Source: UBA5336 sp038745855 (GTDB taxonomy: Bacteria > Pseudomonadota > Alphaproteobacteria > Caulobacterales > Hyphomonadaceae). From it: a stretch of 64,000 nt of DNA. The notes beneath the pieces were generated by a model, which made no database searches, had not been told where the DNA came from, and saw nothing but the letters and a program-made list of their open reading frames with translations. The position numbers and the translations under genes were made by a program. The stretch spans positions 1 through 64,000 of the forward strand of contig JBCDLC010000013.1 of assembly GCA_038745855.1 (NCBI GenBank), read 5' to 3'. Shown here one piece after another: positions 17,037-25,911 of this stretch (position 1 is its first letter; each line of letters starts with the position of its first letter).

Positions 17037-18935
17037 TCAGGCCCCGGCGGCCTCCCGCCGGTCGACCGCGACACGCGCGCCGTATTCGGGCACTAGACGG
17101 CCCAACAGGGCGAGCGCCTCCACCCGGTCCCGCTTGCTCGCCGCCCGGACCAGGCTAGCCAGGGTGAGATCGAAACTGTCATCGACACCATTCACGCCAG
17201 CCACCTCGAGAATGCCTTCGATTTCGGTCCTTGAGATCTTTTCGTGGTCATAGACCAAGGCCTCGTGCAGCTTCTCCCCTGGGCGCAGGCCGGTGTATTC
17301 GATTTCCACGTCGACACCTGGCACCTTGCCCTGCATCCGGATCATCGCTTCGGCCAGGGCGTGGATCTTGATCGGCTCGCCCATGTCCAACACAAACAGC
17401 TTTGCCGCCGCGCTCGGCTGTTGCAGTGCAGCGGCCTGGAGGGTGAGCGACGCGGCCTCATCAACGGTCATGAAATAGCGCGAGACATCCGGATGGGTCA
17501 CCGTCACCGGTCCCCCCGCCTCGATCTGCTCCTTGAACAGGGGCACCACAGAGCCGGACGATCCCAGCACGTTGCCGAAGCGCACGAGCGAAGGCGTCAG
17601 TCCGCTTTGCTTTGCGACCCGCGCAACCGCGATCTCAGCGAGCCGTTTCGTTGCGCCCATGACGTTATCGGGATCCACCGCCTTGTCGGTCGAGATAAAC
17701 ACCATGCGCTCGGTCCCCACGGCCGAAGCCGCCCGGGCAATGTTGGTCGCCCCGGCGACATTCGTGAGAATCGCCTCGCAGACGTGCTGTTCCATCAGCG
17801 GAACGTGCTTCAGCGCCGCCGCATGCAGGACGATTTCCGGTCGGATTTGCCGGAAAAGTTCATCGACCCGCGTGGCGTCTCGAACATCGCCGAGCACGGC
17901 ATTGAGCGGCAAGCCGCGATACTCCCGCCGCAGTGAGAGGTTGGCCCGGTAAACATTATACTCGGAGGCGTCGAGAATGCTGAGTTGGGCCGGCTGAAGC
18001 GCTGCACACTGGCGGGCCAACTCCAGTCCGATCGTGCCGCCGCCGCCGGTGACCAGTACTCGCTTGCCGGAGATGAGCCGCGCTGCAGCCGTCATGTCGA
18101 GTTCGTGCTTCGGTCTGGCCAGGAGATCCGAGGTCCGCAGATCGTGCAGCCGGGGGCTCGCATCCTTCGAACCCAGCGCCATGATCTTCGTCTTCTTCTC
18201 GGCCGCAATCTCGAGGATCTCGTTCATGATCGCTGGCATCCGCGCATCGCCCGTCACCGCAACCCATGGCACTTCTCCGTACCGCACCTCGAGGATACCG
18301 AGAATCATTTCCAGATCCTGCACGCCGCCCATCACAGCGACCCCGCGCACGGCTCTTCCTGGCTGTGCGAAGTCGGTCTGGGCAATTCCGAGCACCCGCA
18401 CATTCGCGCCCTCGGGAGAGGTCTGGAGCCCGTGAAGCGCCATCGCAACGGACTCGAGGTCACCAATCAGGACCGCGGGCGGTGCATCCTTCTGCACGCG
18501 CCGGAACAGTTGGAACGGCATATGAGTCGACCGGGACAAGGCCACCATCCGGCCGGCAAAGAGCAGGCCGACCCAGAGGACAGCGGCAATCAGGAGTCCC
18601 GATCGCGGGATGCCGTCCAATCGGTTCAGAAGGAATTGCAGGGGCAGGTAGATGAGCATCGACAAGGCCACGGCCTGAACCAGGCGAACCGCGTCATTGG
18701 CGCCCATATGCCGCCAGACCTGGCGATGGACGCCGGTCAGGTAGAAAGCCATGCCGGTTGAGCCGGCAAACAGCAGGCAGGAGACAAGCACAATGCTCGG
18801 CCAGGCCTCGGGAAAACCGGCTGTTGACCACCATCGGAAGATATAGGCTGCGGCCAATGCCAGTGTGGATGTTCCGATGTCGAAAAACAAGGTCAGAGCC
18901 ATGGCCCTGCGCGCTTGGTGTCTTGGACTTCTCAT
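17037..18935 (-). CDS. Membrane-bound nucleoside-diphosphate-sugar epimerase/dehydratase (CapD/FlaA1/WbpM type)
   Basis: A 632-aa protein with four N-terminal hydrophobic helices (about residues 10-130), a CoA-binding-like middle domain, and a C-terminal SDR domain. NAD is bound at VLVTGGGGTIGLELARQ. The catalytic region is VFISTDKAVDPDNVMGATKR, where Met replaces the usual Tyr of YxxxK, as in this family. Members make modified UDP-sugars for capsule, O-antigen or glycoprotein synthesis. I use the ATG at 18935 because it overlaps the stop of the heparinase-like gene (ATGA), giving translational coupling. The substrate is unknown. Confidence 0.88.
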   Translation of the reverse strand: MRSPRHQARRAMALTLFFDIGTSTLALAAAYIFRWWSTAGFPEAWPSIVLVSCLLFAGSTGMAFYLTGVHRQVWRHMGANDAVRLVQAVALSMLIYLPLQFLLNRLDGIPRSGLLIAAVLWVGLLFAGRMVALSRSTHMPFQLFRRVQKDAPPAVLIGDLESVAMALHGLQTSPEGANVRVLGIAQTDFAQPGRAVRGVAVMGGVQDLEMILGILEVRYGEVPWVAVTGDARMPAIMNEILEIAAEKKTKIMALGSKDASPRLHDLRTSDLLARPKHELDMTAAARLISGKRVLVTGGGGTIGLELARQCAALQPAQLSILDASEYNVYRANLSLRREYRGLPLNAVLGDVRDATRVDELFRQIRPEIVLHAAALKHVPLMEQHVCEAILTNVAGATNIARAASAVGTERMVFISTDKAVDPDNVMGATKRLAEIAVARVAKQSGLTPSLVRFGNVLGSSGSVVPLFKEQIEAGGPVTVTHPDVSRYFMTVDEAASLTLQAAALQQPSAAAKLFVLDMGEPIKIHALAEAMIRMQGKVPGVDVEIEYTGLRPGEKLHEALVYDHEKISRTEIEGILEVAGVNGVDDSFDLTLASLVRAASKRDRVEALALLGRLVPEYGARVAVDRREAAGA

Positions 18936-20662
18936 ACGCGATCGTCCCTCACAAACGCCCACCGCACACAATTAGGGGGCGCACTCCCATCGCCGTTCGG
19001 GTCAGCCCGCCCCGACAGCAAGATCTGTTGTGTTCGCTCGACTGTGCCGCGGCCCAGGTAAATGGATGGCTCCAATGTCGCGCCAGGATGGCTTGTCTTG
19101 AACCGCCATCTATTGCCCGATTCGGTTTCCAGGCGGATGGAGTCGCTTTCCGCTTCAGCTTTCACACCCGGGTGCAGGTGGAATCGAATGTCGAAGGTCA
19201 CCGGATGGGGATCCTCCGCCTCAGGCTCGGACACCGGTCGGGTCAAAGCGTCCTCTCCCGTCAGTCGTCCCCCGTCGCCCGACATGAACAATCGCCGCCG
19301 GTGCAAGAGGCCAAAGCCCACCTTGTAGCCGCTGTGCTGGGCGTCGAGCCAGATCTCATCCGCCTCTTCCAGGCGCTTCGCCGAAATCCCGACAGGGCCG
19401 CTGGCCGACAGCAAGGCCGTCTCGGCATTTTTCTCGAACTGTGCACTGTCTCGCCCGCCCAGAACGAGGGTCGAATGGGCACTCGTCCGCCGCACAGCGG
19501 CCTGCCAATCCACGTTCACCGCATCGCAATACCCGCAGGACGTCACGAGCCGATCCGGCCCGTCGCAAACCTCGAACGCCAAGGCACCCGCGTGGGATCT
19601 ATCTGCAAAAATTCCTTCCGGCGCCGCGCCAACGTCCAGCAACAGGCGCAACTGGCCACGTTCAAGTTTCTGGTACCCGGACTTCGGACTGAAACTGAAT
19701 TTCCGGATTGCAGGATCGATCGCTTCGACCACGCGGTTGACCATGTCGGCCCGGCTCTCACTACTCCCATTGAATGGGAACAAAGCGCCATCACGCGCCT
19801 GGAAGAAGGTCAACATGGCGCCCATTCGCGAGAGCCATTTGCCGACCCAGCTTGGGATGGTCTTGTCCCGGGCCTCAAGGGTGGATCGGACGGCCAGAAG
19901 ATCGGCAGCCGCCCAGAGAAGATCTTCCGGCGCGCGGGAGCAATGCCCCCCATCGGGAAGAATTTGTGCACCATAGGCCGCATCCAAGTGCGACAGCGCC
20001 GCCTCAAGCGCACCAGCATCATCTTGCAGCGCAGCCATCACGGCGAGAATGCACCGCCCGCGAAGAACAGCTCGCGGGGTCTGACCGCGATCGATCAACC
20101 CTTCCAGATGATCGACCTGGCGCAGAAGACAGTCCTGGCGATCGTGGACGATCTCGTCGCCATCGGTTCGGAAGAGCGCGGTCCCGCAGGCCATCCAATG
20201 CCAGATCCGATCGGCACTGGGCCCGCTGCGCCAGGAAAAGCCGTCAAACTTGCCATGGCTGGCAATCCAGGCATCCACAAGGGCCAGCGCTTCTGCCTGA
20301 TCGCCACGATCGCCGGCGATCCACCCAGGGAGCCAATCAAACCGGTGAACGCGATCCAGAAAATGATGGCTGACACCATCCACAGTCCAAGGGAGCTGGC
20401 CCGTCTCCAAGGCTTTCCGCTCCAGCCCATATGTCCAGATGTTCGTAGAAGAATGCCCGTTGGCCGATGAGATCTCAGGCAAAATGGGCGAAAAAGCCGT
20501 CCAATCGAAACGGGGCGGTGTGGACGGAACGAGCTTCAGCCACGACTTGCCCGCCGGTTTCACCGGCTCTCCTGCAAGGCCCCGGAAGCGCGCCCAAAGC
20601 GCTGCATCTTCAGTAGCCGAACGCTCGCGCGCCTGGGGATCGGGAGACGATTGGGCACTCAT
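18932..20662 (-). CDS. Heparinase II/III-family protein
   Basis: A 576-aa protein. The first 300 residues are mostly helical (alpha-toroid, for example GKFDGFSWRSGPSADRIWHW). The C-terminal half is beta-rich with the motif family seen in heparinase II/III lyases (HAGALAFEVCDG, RRTSAHSTLVLGG, QHSGYKVGFGLLHRRRL). No signal peptide is obvious, as in many Alphaproteobacteria where this gene is common. It may act on cell-envelope or polysaccharide glycans. It starts 20 bp after rpe and overlaps the next epimerase gene by 4 bp. The exact substrate is unknown. Confidence 0.85.
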   Translation of the reverse strand: MSAQSSPDPQARERSATEDAALWARFRGLAGEPVKPAGKSWLKLVPSTPPRFDWTAFSPILPEISSANGHSSTNIWTYGLERKALETGQLPWTVDGVSHHFLDRVHRFDWLPGWIAGDRGDQAEALALVDAWIASHGKFDGFSWRSGPSADRIWHWMACGTALFRTDGDEIVHDRQDCLLRQVDHLEGLIDRGQTPRAVLRGRCILAVMAALQDDAGALEAALSHLDAAYGAQILPDGGHCSRAPEDLLWAAADLLAVRSTLEARDKTIPSWVGKWLSRMGAMLTFFQARDGALFPFNGSSESRADMVNRVVEAIDPAIRKFSFSPKSGYQKLERGQLRLLLDVGAAPEGIFADRSHAGALAFEVCDGPDRLVTSCGYCDAVNVDWQAAVRRTSAHSTLVLGGRDSAQFEKNAETALLSASGPVGISAKRLEEADEIWLDAQHSGYKVGFGLLHRRRLFMSGDGGRLTGEDALTRPVSEPEAEDPHPVTFDIRFHLHPGVKAEAESDSIRLETESGNRWRFKTSHPGATLEPSIYLGRGTVERTQQILLSGRADPNGDGSAPPNCVRWAFVRDDRV

Positions 20663-20682
20663 GGCGCGATCAAAAAGCCCTC

Positions 20683-21351
20683 CTAGACGAAAGCCCTAGG
20701 CCGAAGCGCGTCGATATTCTCAGCGTAAGCACTCGCATCCCCTTTGAACACGGCCGACCCAGCCACGATGGCCGTCACACCGGCATCGATCACCTTGGGC
20801 GCCGTACGCGCATTAATTCCCCCATCCACCTCCAGAATGATGTCCCGGCCGCTGGCGTCAATGCGCTCCCGCAGTTGGCGTATTTTCGTGATCGAACTCT
20901 CGATGAAGCTCTGCCCGCCAAACCCCGGGTTCACGGACATGACAAGGATCAAGTCGAGCATATCAATGACAGGATCCACCGCTTCCACAGGCGTACCCGG
21001 ATTAAGGGCAACACCGGCCTTCATCCCGTGGCCATGGATCGCTTGAAGGCTGCGATGGAGATGCGGTCCCGCCTCCGCGTGGACCGTTAGGATATCCGCG
21101 CCGGCATCCGCGAAAGCCGCGATATAGGCATCGACAGGCGCGATCATGAGGTGCACATCGAACGGCTTTGCCGTGTGCGGACGCAAGCATTTGATAACGG
21201 GCGGACCAAACGTCAGGTTCGGCACAAAGTGTCCGTCCATCACATCGATGTGGATCATGTCTGCGCCAGCGGCGTCGATGGCCCGAACTTCGTCGCCCAG
21301 ACAGGCGAAATCCGCAGAGAGAATGGAAGGGGCAATCTGGACGCGACTCAT
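20683..21351 (-). CDS. rpe: Ribulose-phosphate 3-epimerase
   Basis: A 222-aa TIM-barrel enzyme interconverting ribulose 5-phosphate and xylulose 5-phosphate. The metal-binding and catalytic motifs are all present: IHIDVMDGHFVPNLTFGP, HLMI, MSVNPGFGGQSFI and EVDGGIN. Length is normal. It precedes the heparinase-like and epimerase genes on the same strand (21-bp gap). It serves the pentose phosphate pathway; no Calvin-cycle genes are visible in this window. Confidence 0.95.
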   Translation of the reverse strand: MSRVQIAPSILSADFACLGDEVRAIDAAGADMIHIDVMDGHFVPNLTFGPPVIKCLRPHTAKPFDVHLMIAPVDAYIAAFADAGADILTVHAEAGPHLHRSLQAIHGHGMKAGVALNPGTPVEAVDPVIDMLDLILVMSVNPGFGGQSFIESSITKIRQLRERIDASGRDIILEVDGGINARTAPKVIDAGVTAIVAGSAVFKGDASAYAENIDALRPRAFV

Positions 21352-21438
21352 GCGTCTCGCTTAAATTGGAACCACCGCCCACACAAGGCGAGCGGCGGTT
21401 TATGGACGATGGTTCAGAAAGTCCCTGTGCAGAACTGC

Positions 21439-21948
21439 CTAGAAAGCAGGCGCTCCGCCCGATGATGGCGTCACCACAACGCCGTCAGTCCGGAAGACCA
21501 CATTCACCGGAGTGCCGGGTGCGATGTAGATATCTGCACCCTGAACGATTTCCTTCAGCTCGCCGGACGCGAACCGAACCGTATAAGCAAAGCCTCTACG
21601 GCGGTTAAGCGCCTTGCCGGCCTGGTTGCCCGCAACGCCGCCGAGAACCGCACCGGCCACTCCGCCAGCGGTATTCGCTGCGTCCCCGCCTCCGATCTGG
21701 GCACCGGCGATCCCGCCGAGCACTGCGCCTGTTGCAGCGCCAAGAACGGAATTGTCGTTCTGGATCGTCACTTCACGGACCGCCGTGACTGTTCCCTCGC
21801 GCACGGTCGCCGCTTCCCGGACGCCAGCGGTGGAGACTTCATTGGCGCCAAAGCTGCCAGCGCATCCCGCCAGCGCCAGGGTCAAGCCCGCAACGGCTCC
21901 GGCCATCATGCGGCGGGGCGCGGGACGCTTGGCAAGTTCTGTGCTCAT
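21439..21948 (-). CDS. Outer-membrane lipoprotein with glycine-zipper 2TM domain
   Basis: A 169-aa protein. A twin-arginine-free signal runs from MSTELAKRPAPRRMMAGAVA, with a lipobox-like LALAGC at about residues 24-29, so Cys29 may be lipidated. Two glycine-zipper segments follow (AATGAVLGGIAGAQIGGG and GGVAGAVLGGVAGNQAG), as in SlyB/Pcp-type proteins, then a small beta domain (YTVRFASGELKEIVQ). The start at 21948 has AAGGAT before it; a longer frame to 22062 does not look coding. The likely role is in outer-membrane integrity. Confidence 0.82.
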   Translation of the reverse strand: MSTELAKRPAPRRMMAGAVAGLTLALAGCAGSFGANEVSTAGVREAATVREGTVTAVREVTIQNDNSVLGAATGAVLGGIAGAQIGGGDAANTAGGVAGAVLGGVAGNQAGKALNRRRGFAYTVRFASGELKEIVQGADIYIAPGTPVNVVFRTDGVVVTPSSGGAPAF

Positions 21949-22092
21949 CCGTGTATCCTTCCATACGAGCCGCCCGAGTCGGGCATTAGGCGCTCTATGC
22001 ACGCTTCGCACTGAATAGCACATGAATTTCATGGGGCATTTCAATGGCGCGCCCCGCCGCAAGCCGGCGAAGACGTGTCTTGCGCGACCGGC

Positions 22093-23403
22093 TCAGAGCT
22101 TCTGCAACCGGGCGATAAAGAACGCGTCATGGCTGAAAGGGCGTTGGCCTTCTGCTGGCAATGTCAGCAAGTCCCCCGTCTCTGTCAGCCCGTGTTCGAA
22201 TGCCGGGACCTCGTGCGCCGTAATGGGCATGCGCTGCCAGGTGCCCGATGCAAGCCCGGCCGCAATCACGTCCCGCCCTTCTTCGGCGCGCGGGGTGCAA
22301 ACGCAGTAGACTAGCCGGCCCCCCGGCTTGAGCCACTGGGCAGCCGCCTTCAGAAACCGCGCCTGGACCGCTGGAAACCGGGCAACATCCTTTGCCGACT
22401 TGATCCATGCGCCTTCCGGATGTCGCCGAAGTGTCCCGAGGGCCGAGCATGGCGCATCGAGGAGGATCGCATCGGCCTGAACCGGCGGCGACCATGCCTC
22501 GATTTCGGCGGCGATCACCTCCACCCGTTCGCCAAGGCCCGTCCGCGCCAGGTTTTCCTTCAAACGCTTCAGCCGCGCCTTCGATCGATCCACGGCGATA
22601 ATATCAGCCCCGGCGGCCGCCAGTTGCAACGTTTTCCCGCCTGGCGCCGCGCAAAGGTCGAACACCGTTTCACCCGGCCGCACAGCCAACAGGCGCGCTG
22701 CAAGGGCCGCCGCACCATCCTGCACCCACCAATCGCCCGCCTCATATCCAGCGAGGCCCGTGACAGCGCCGGGCGCCAGGGCAACGCTTCCGGCCGCGAT
22801 GACGCGGCCAGCGACCGCCGCAGCAATGGCGTCGGCCGCATCATCCGACTTGGCGGTCAGGTGGAGGTCCGGCGTTTCCAATTGTACCGCGGCGAGCCGT
22901 TCAGCGTCCGCCTCGCCCAGGTCGCTCGCGAAGTCGGCGCGAAGCCAATCGGGCCAGGTCCGAAAAGCCGGTTGCTGATCAAACATATCTCGCATACCCG
23001 CAGCCTTTCGCAGGACAGCGTTGACCAGCCCGGTCGCCGGTGCCGTGGCCGGCCATCGCTTGGCTGCGGCGACCGTCTCGCCGACAGCAGCATGGTCCGG
23101 TGTATCGAGGACCCAGAATTGGGCGGCACCGATCCGCAAAAGGGACGCGACTTCAATGCCAATCCGGTCGGCTGGCCGATCCACCAGAGGCAACAGGACG
23201 GCATCGATCCGCCCGAGATGCCGAAGCGCCGCGCTCACCATCGTACGGGCAAAAGCCCGGTCGGGGCCCTTGAGCGCGGAGTAGTCGGCCTCGGTCAGGA
23301 GCGTATCGTCCAATGTCCGCCTGGACTTCAAGACGCTCGAGAGCACCCTCGCCGCAGCCAATCGGGAGGCTCGTCCGGCCGCATCGCTCTGGCTCACCCC
23401 CAC
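22093..23403 (-). CDS. rsmB: 16S rRNA (cytosine-C5) methyltransferase, RsmB/Fmu type
   Basis: A 436-aa protein with an N-terminal NusB-like helical domain (RTLDDTLLTEADYSALKGPDRAFAR in pieces) and a SAM-dependent methyltransferase domain. SAM motif I is FDLCAAPGGKTLQLA. The two RsmB-type cysteines lie in DAPCSALGTLRRHP and VYCVCTP. It would methylate C967 of 16S rRNA (E. coli numbering). Its start overlaps the end of htpX by 10 bp, so htpX and rsmB are cotranscribed. Confidence 0.92.
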   Translation of the reverse strand: MGVSQSDAAGRASRLAAARVLSSVLKSRRTLDDTLLTEADYSALKGPDRAFARTMVSAALRHLGRIDAVLLPLVDRPADRIGIEVASLLRIGAAQFWVLDTPDHAAVGETVAAAKRWPATAPATGLVNAVLRKAAGMRDMFDQQPAFRTWPDWLRADFASDLGEADAERLAAVQLETPDLHLTAKSDDAADAIAAAVAGRVIAAGSVALAPGAVTGLAGYEAGDWWVQDGAAALAARLLAVRPGETVFDLCAAPGGKTLQLAAAGADIIAVDRSKARLKRLKENLARTGLGERVEVIAAEIEAWSPPVQADAILLDAPCSALGTLRRHPEGAWIKSAKDVARFPAVQARFLKAAAQWLKPGGRLVYCVCTPRAEEGRDVIAAGLASGTWQRMPITAHEVPAFEHGLTETGDLLTLPAEGQRPFSHDAFFIARLQKL

Positions 23404-24407
23404 GGACCGCCAGACTGCGACCCATCCGTATCAGACGGCGACCCGCGGCCCGCGGACTGACGCTTGGCGTCACGCACAGCCTGGGCCCACGGGCTGGATT
23501 GGTCTTCGATTGAAGACACTGAGCGCTGGGGCAGCACCTGACGGCGGTCCATCGGCGCCATGGCCCGCAACCGGGCGACCCGTTCCTCGGTGGGTGGGTG
23601 CGTCGAGAAGAGGTTGCCGAAGCTGGCCCCCTTCAGCGGATTGATGATGTACATATGCGCCATGGCCGGGCTCTGTTCCGCCGCTGCGTTGACGTTTGAC
23701 CGGGCTCCGCGCTCAATCCGCTCGAGGGCTGAAGCCAGCCACTCCGGATGACCGCAGATCTCGGCACCGCGCCGGTCCGCTTCGTACTCCCGCGAGCGCG
23801 AGATGGCCATCTGCACGAGCGAAGCGGCCATTGGCGCAAAGATCATAACCGCGAGAGATGTCAGCATCCCGCCCCGCTCTCGCGAACCAAAGAACAAGGC
23901 AAAATTGGCCAGCATACCGATCGCACCGGCGAGGGTTGCGGTGACGGTCATGGTGAGACTGTCACGGTTCTGCACGTGGGCCAGTTCATGGGCCATGACA
24001 CCGGCGACTTCCTCTCGCGTCAGGGTTCGCAAAAGGCCGGTAGTCGCCGCCACTGCTGCATTCTGGGGGTTCCGGCCCGTCGCAAACGCATTCGGTTGGG
24101 GTGTGTCGATGATGTAGATTTTCGGCTCGGGCAGCCCAGCATCACGTGCAAGCTGCTGCGTGTCCTGGACATAGGTCCGCACCACCTGGTGGCGCTCATT
24201 TCCCGTAACCTGCCGGGCGCCCTGCATCTTCAGAACAATCTTGTCAGCATTCCAATAGGTGAAGAGGTTCATCGCCACAGCGACGCCAAAAGCGATGAGC
24301 ATGCCGCCGCTTCCCCCGGTCAGAAAACCGATCGCGAGGAACAGGCCGGTCATCGCAGCCATCAGCACAAAGGTCCTTGCCAATCCCATCGCTCGTTTTG
24401 TCTCCAT
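23394..24407 (-). CDS. htpX: Membrane zinc metalloprotease HtpX (M48)
   Basis: A 337-aa protease. Two N-terminal transmembrane segments (VLMAAMTGLFLAIGFLTGGS, then GMLIAFGVAVAMNLFTYW), the zinc motif HELAHV in AGVMAHELAHVQNRDS, and two further hydrophobic segments match HtpX. The third ligand Glu is probably in SREYEADRRG. It degrades misfolded membrane proteins. The C-terminal roughly 40-residue tail (RRQVLPQRSVSSIEDQ) is longer than in E. coli. The first gene of an operon with rsmB, it is divergent from the SdhAF4-like gene. Confidence 0.93.
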   Translation of the reverse strand: METKRAMGLARTFVLMAAMTGLFLAIGFLTGGSGGMLIAFGVAVAMNLFTYWNADKIVLKMQGARQVTGNERHQVVRTYVQDTQQLARDAGLPEPKIYIIDTPQPNAFATGRNPQNAAVAATTGLLRTLTREEVAGVMAHELAHVQNRDSLTMTVTATLAGAIGMLANFALFFGSRERGGMLTSLAVMIFAPMAASLVQMAISRSREYEADRRGAEICGHPEWLASALERIERGARSNVNAAAEQSPAMAHMYIINPLKGASFGNLFSTHPPTEERVARLRAMAPMDRRQVLPQRSVSSIEDQSSPWAQAVRDAKRQSAGRGSPSDTDGSQSGGPWG

Positions 24408-24517
24408 TCAAAGCCGCTCATTCACGGGGGCGCGAGCCTGCGTCATCGGGCGGCTCGTACCACCCTTCGACAAAGCCTATATTGGTAGGGAGAGTCGTAG
24501 TTGGGAGTCCCGTTTTC

Positions 24518-24742
24518 ATGGGCGATGTGCCGGAGATCAGCGAAGAAGAACGGCTCAGGCGGGAAAAGCTGCCCGCCGCGGCGAGGCGTGCCCTTGAAGA
24601 GGCGGACGTGCGCAAGGCTGAGCGCGCCGCTGAACTCGCGCGCCTCGAAGCAGAAAGGGAAGGTGAGAAGGGTGGCCCGAAATCCATCGAACCCACCCGT
24701 TATGGCGACTGGGAACGCAAGGGCATCGCCTACGACTTCTAG
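24518..24742 (+). CDS. Succinate dehydrogenase assembly factor 4-like protein (DUF1674)
   Basis: A 74-aa protein. The C-terminus PTRYGDWERKGIAYDF is the signature of the DUF1674/SdhAF4 family, which helps mature the flavoprotein subunit of succinate dehydrogenase in mitochondria. The N-terminal half is a charged helix (EISEEERLRREKLPAAARRA). I placed the start at ATG 24518 (MGDVPEIS) because upstream codons overlap the htpX promoter region. It is short and stands alone between htpX and zapE. Confidence 0.85.
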   Translation: MGDVPEISEEERLRREKLPAAARRALEEADVRKAERAAELARLEAEREGEKGGPKSIEPTRYGDWERKGIAYDF

Positions 24743-24771
24743 GCCTCAGGCGGTGTCGGGAGCCGGGATCC

Positions 24772-25911
24772 TCAAACGGTTTCTGCGGTGACGATATGTT
24801 CAGCTGCGAGATAGGCTTCAGACCGCATCTCGTGGAGCCGCGACGCCGTCCGTTGAAATTCGAAACTGCCATCGCCCGATGGGTAAAGATCATCGGGCTC
24901 GGCTGCGGCACTCGCAACGAGTTTCACCTTCGCTTCGTACAGCGCATCGATCAGATTGGTGAAACGGATCGCTTCATTGCGGTTACTGGGTGATAGCGTC
25001 GGAACACGATCGAGCATCAGGGTGTGATAGGCCGATGCGAGGGCCAGGTAATCGGACGGTCCCAGCGGACGCGCGCAAAGCGCCTCGAAGGTCATTCGGG
25101 CAACACCCGCCGCTTGCCGTTCAACATCCAGTGTCCTCCCCTGCACCTTGAGGGCGCCCGCTTCCGGCGTTGCCCCAAGTGTGAGCCGGTTCCAGGCCGC
25201 ATCCATGGCGCCATCGGCTCCGGCTCCTAGCGGGCTGTGCCAAACGCGTGCCGTGCTGAGGTGTTTCAGCCGGTAATCCTCATCCGAGGCCAATTCATGG
25301 ACAAGGCAGTGTTCCATGAGCCGGTCGATGAACGGCAGAAAAAGCTGGCGGTTGATCCCGTCCTTGTAGAGATCGCGCGGATGGCGGTTGGACGTGGCAA
25401 CCACGGTCACTCCCCTCGAGAAAAGCTGCTCGAACAGCCTGGAGAGGATCATCGCGTCGGCAATCTGGGTGACCTGGAATTCGTCGAAACACAGGAGCGA
25501 GGCCTGCTCTGCGATCGCTTTTGCGACCGGGGCGATCGGATCATCACCACCGCCCTTCACCCGGTTCGGCGCACGCTTCCGCTCAGCCGGTGACATGGAC
25601 CGCCAGGCATCGAGACGACGATGCACGGTGGCCATGAAGGCATGGAAATGGACCCGCCACTTCGTTTCCGCCGGCGCGTGCTCGAGAAACATGTCCATCA
25701 ACATGGATTTTCCGCGCCCAACGCCGCCCCACATGTAGAGCCCTTGGACAGCTTTTGTTTTCTTCGAGAACCAACCGCTGGAGGCGGCCGCTGCACCCGC
25801 GAGCCGCTGCCCGAGGGCGTCCAGTTGTTCGGCGGCCCGCACCTGGGCTCCGTCTCGCATGAGAAGACCTTCTGCAACCCGAGCTTCGTAATCGTGGAGA
25901 ACGCCGGTCAT
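24772..25911 (-). CDS. zapE: Cell division protein ZapE / AFG1-family ATPase
   Basis: A 379-aa AAA-type ATPase. Walker A is MWGGVGRGKSMLMDMF (near residue 60), and the Walker B-like motif is LCFDEFQVTQIADAMIL, characteristic of the AFG1/ZapE family. VVATSNRHPRDLYKDG and a C-terminal RFTNLIDALYE motif are also present. In E. coli ZapE acts at the Z-ring under stress; in mitochondria the homologue LACE1/AFG1 acts in protein turnover. The start overlaps the dinB stop (ATGA), so dinB and zapE are coupled. Confidence 0.93.
   Translation of the reverse strand: MTGVLHDYEARVAEGLLMRDGAQVRAAEQLDALGQRLAGAAAASSGWFSKKTKAVQGLYMWGGVGRGKSMLMDMFLEHAPAETKWRVHFHAFMATVHRRLDAWRSMSPAERKRAPNRVKGGGDDPIAPVAKAIAEQASLLCFDEFQVTQIADAMILSRLFEQLFSRGVTVVATSNRHPRDLYKDGINRQLFLPFIDRLMEHCLVHELASDEDYRLKHLSTARVWHSPLGAGADGAMDAAWNRLTLGATPEAGALKVQGRTLDVERQAAGVARMTFEALCARPLGPSDYLALASAYHTLMLDRVPTLSPSNRNEAIRFTNLIDALYEAKVKLVASAAAEPDDLYPSGDGSFEFQRTASRLHEMRSEAYLAAEHIVTAETV

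Noticed and set aside
18758..20470. 570-codon plus-strand frame over the heparinase-like gene
   Set aside because: Antisense frame with low-complexity, basic composition; the minus-strand gene is clearly coding.
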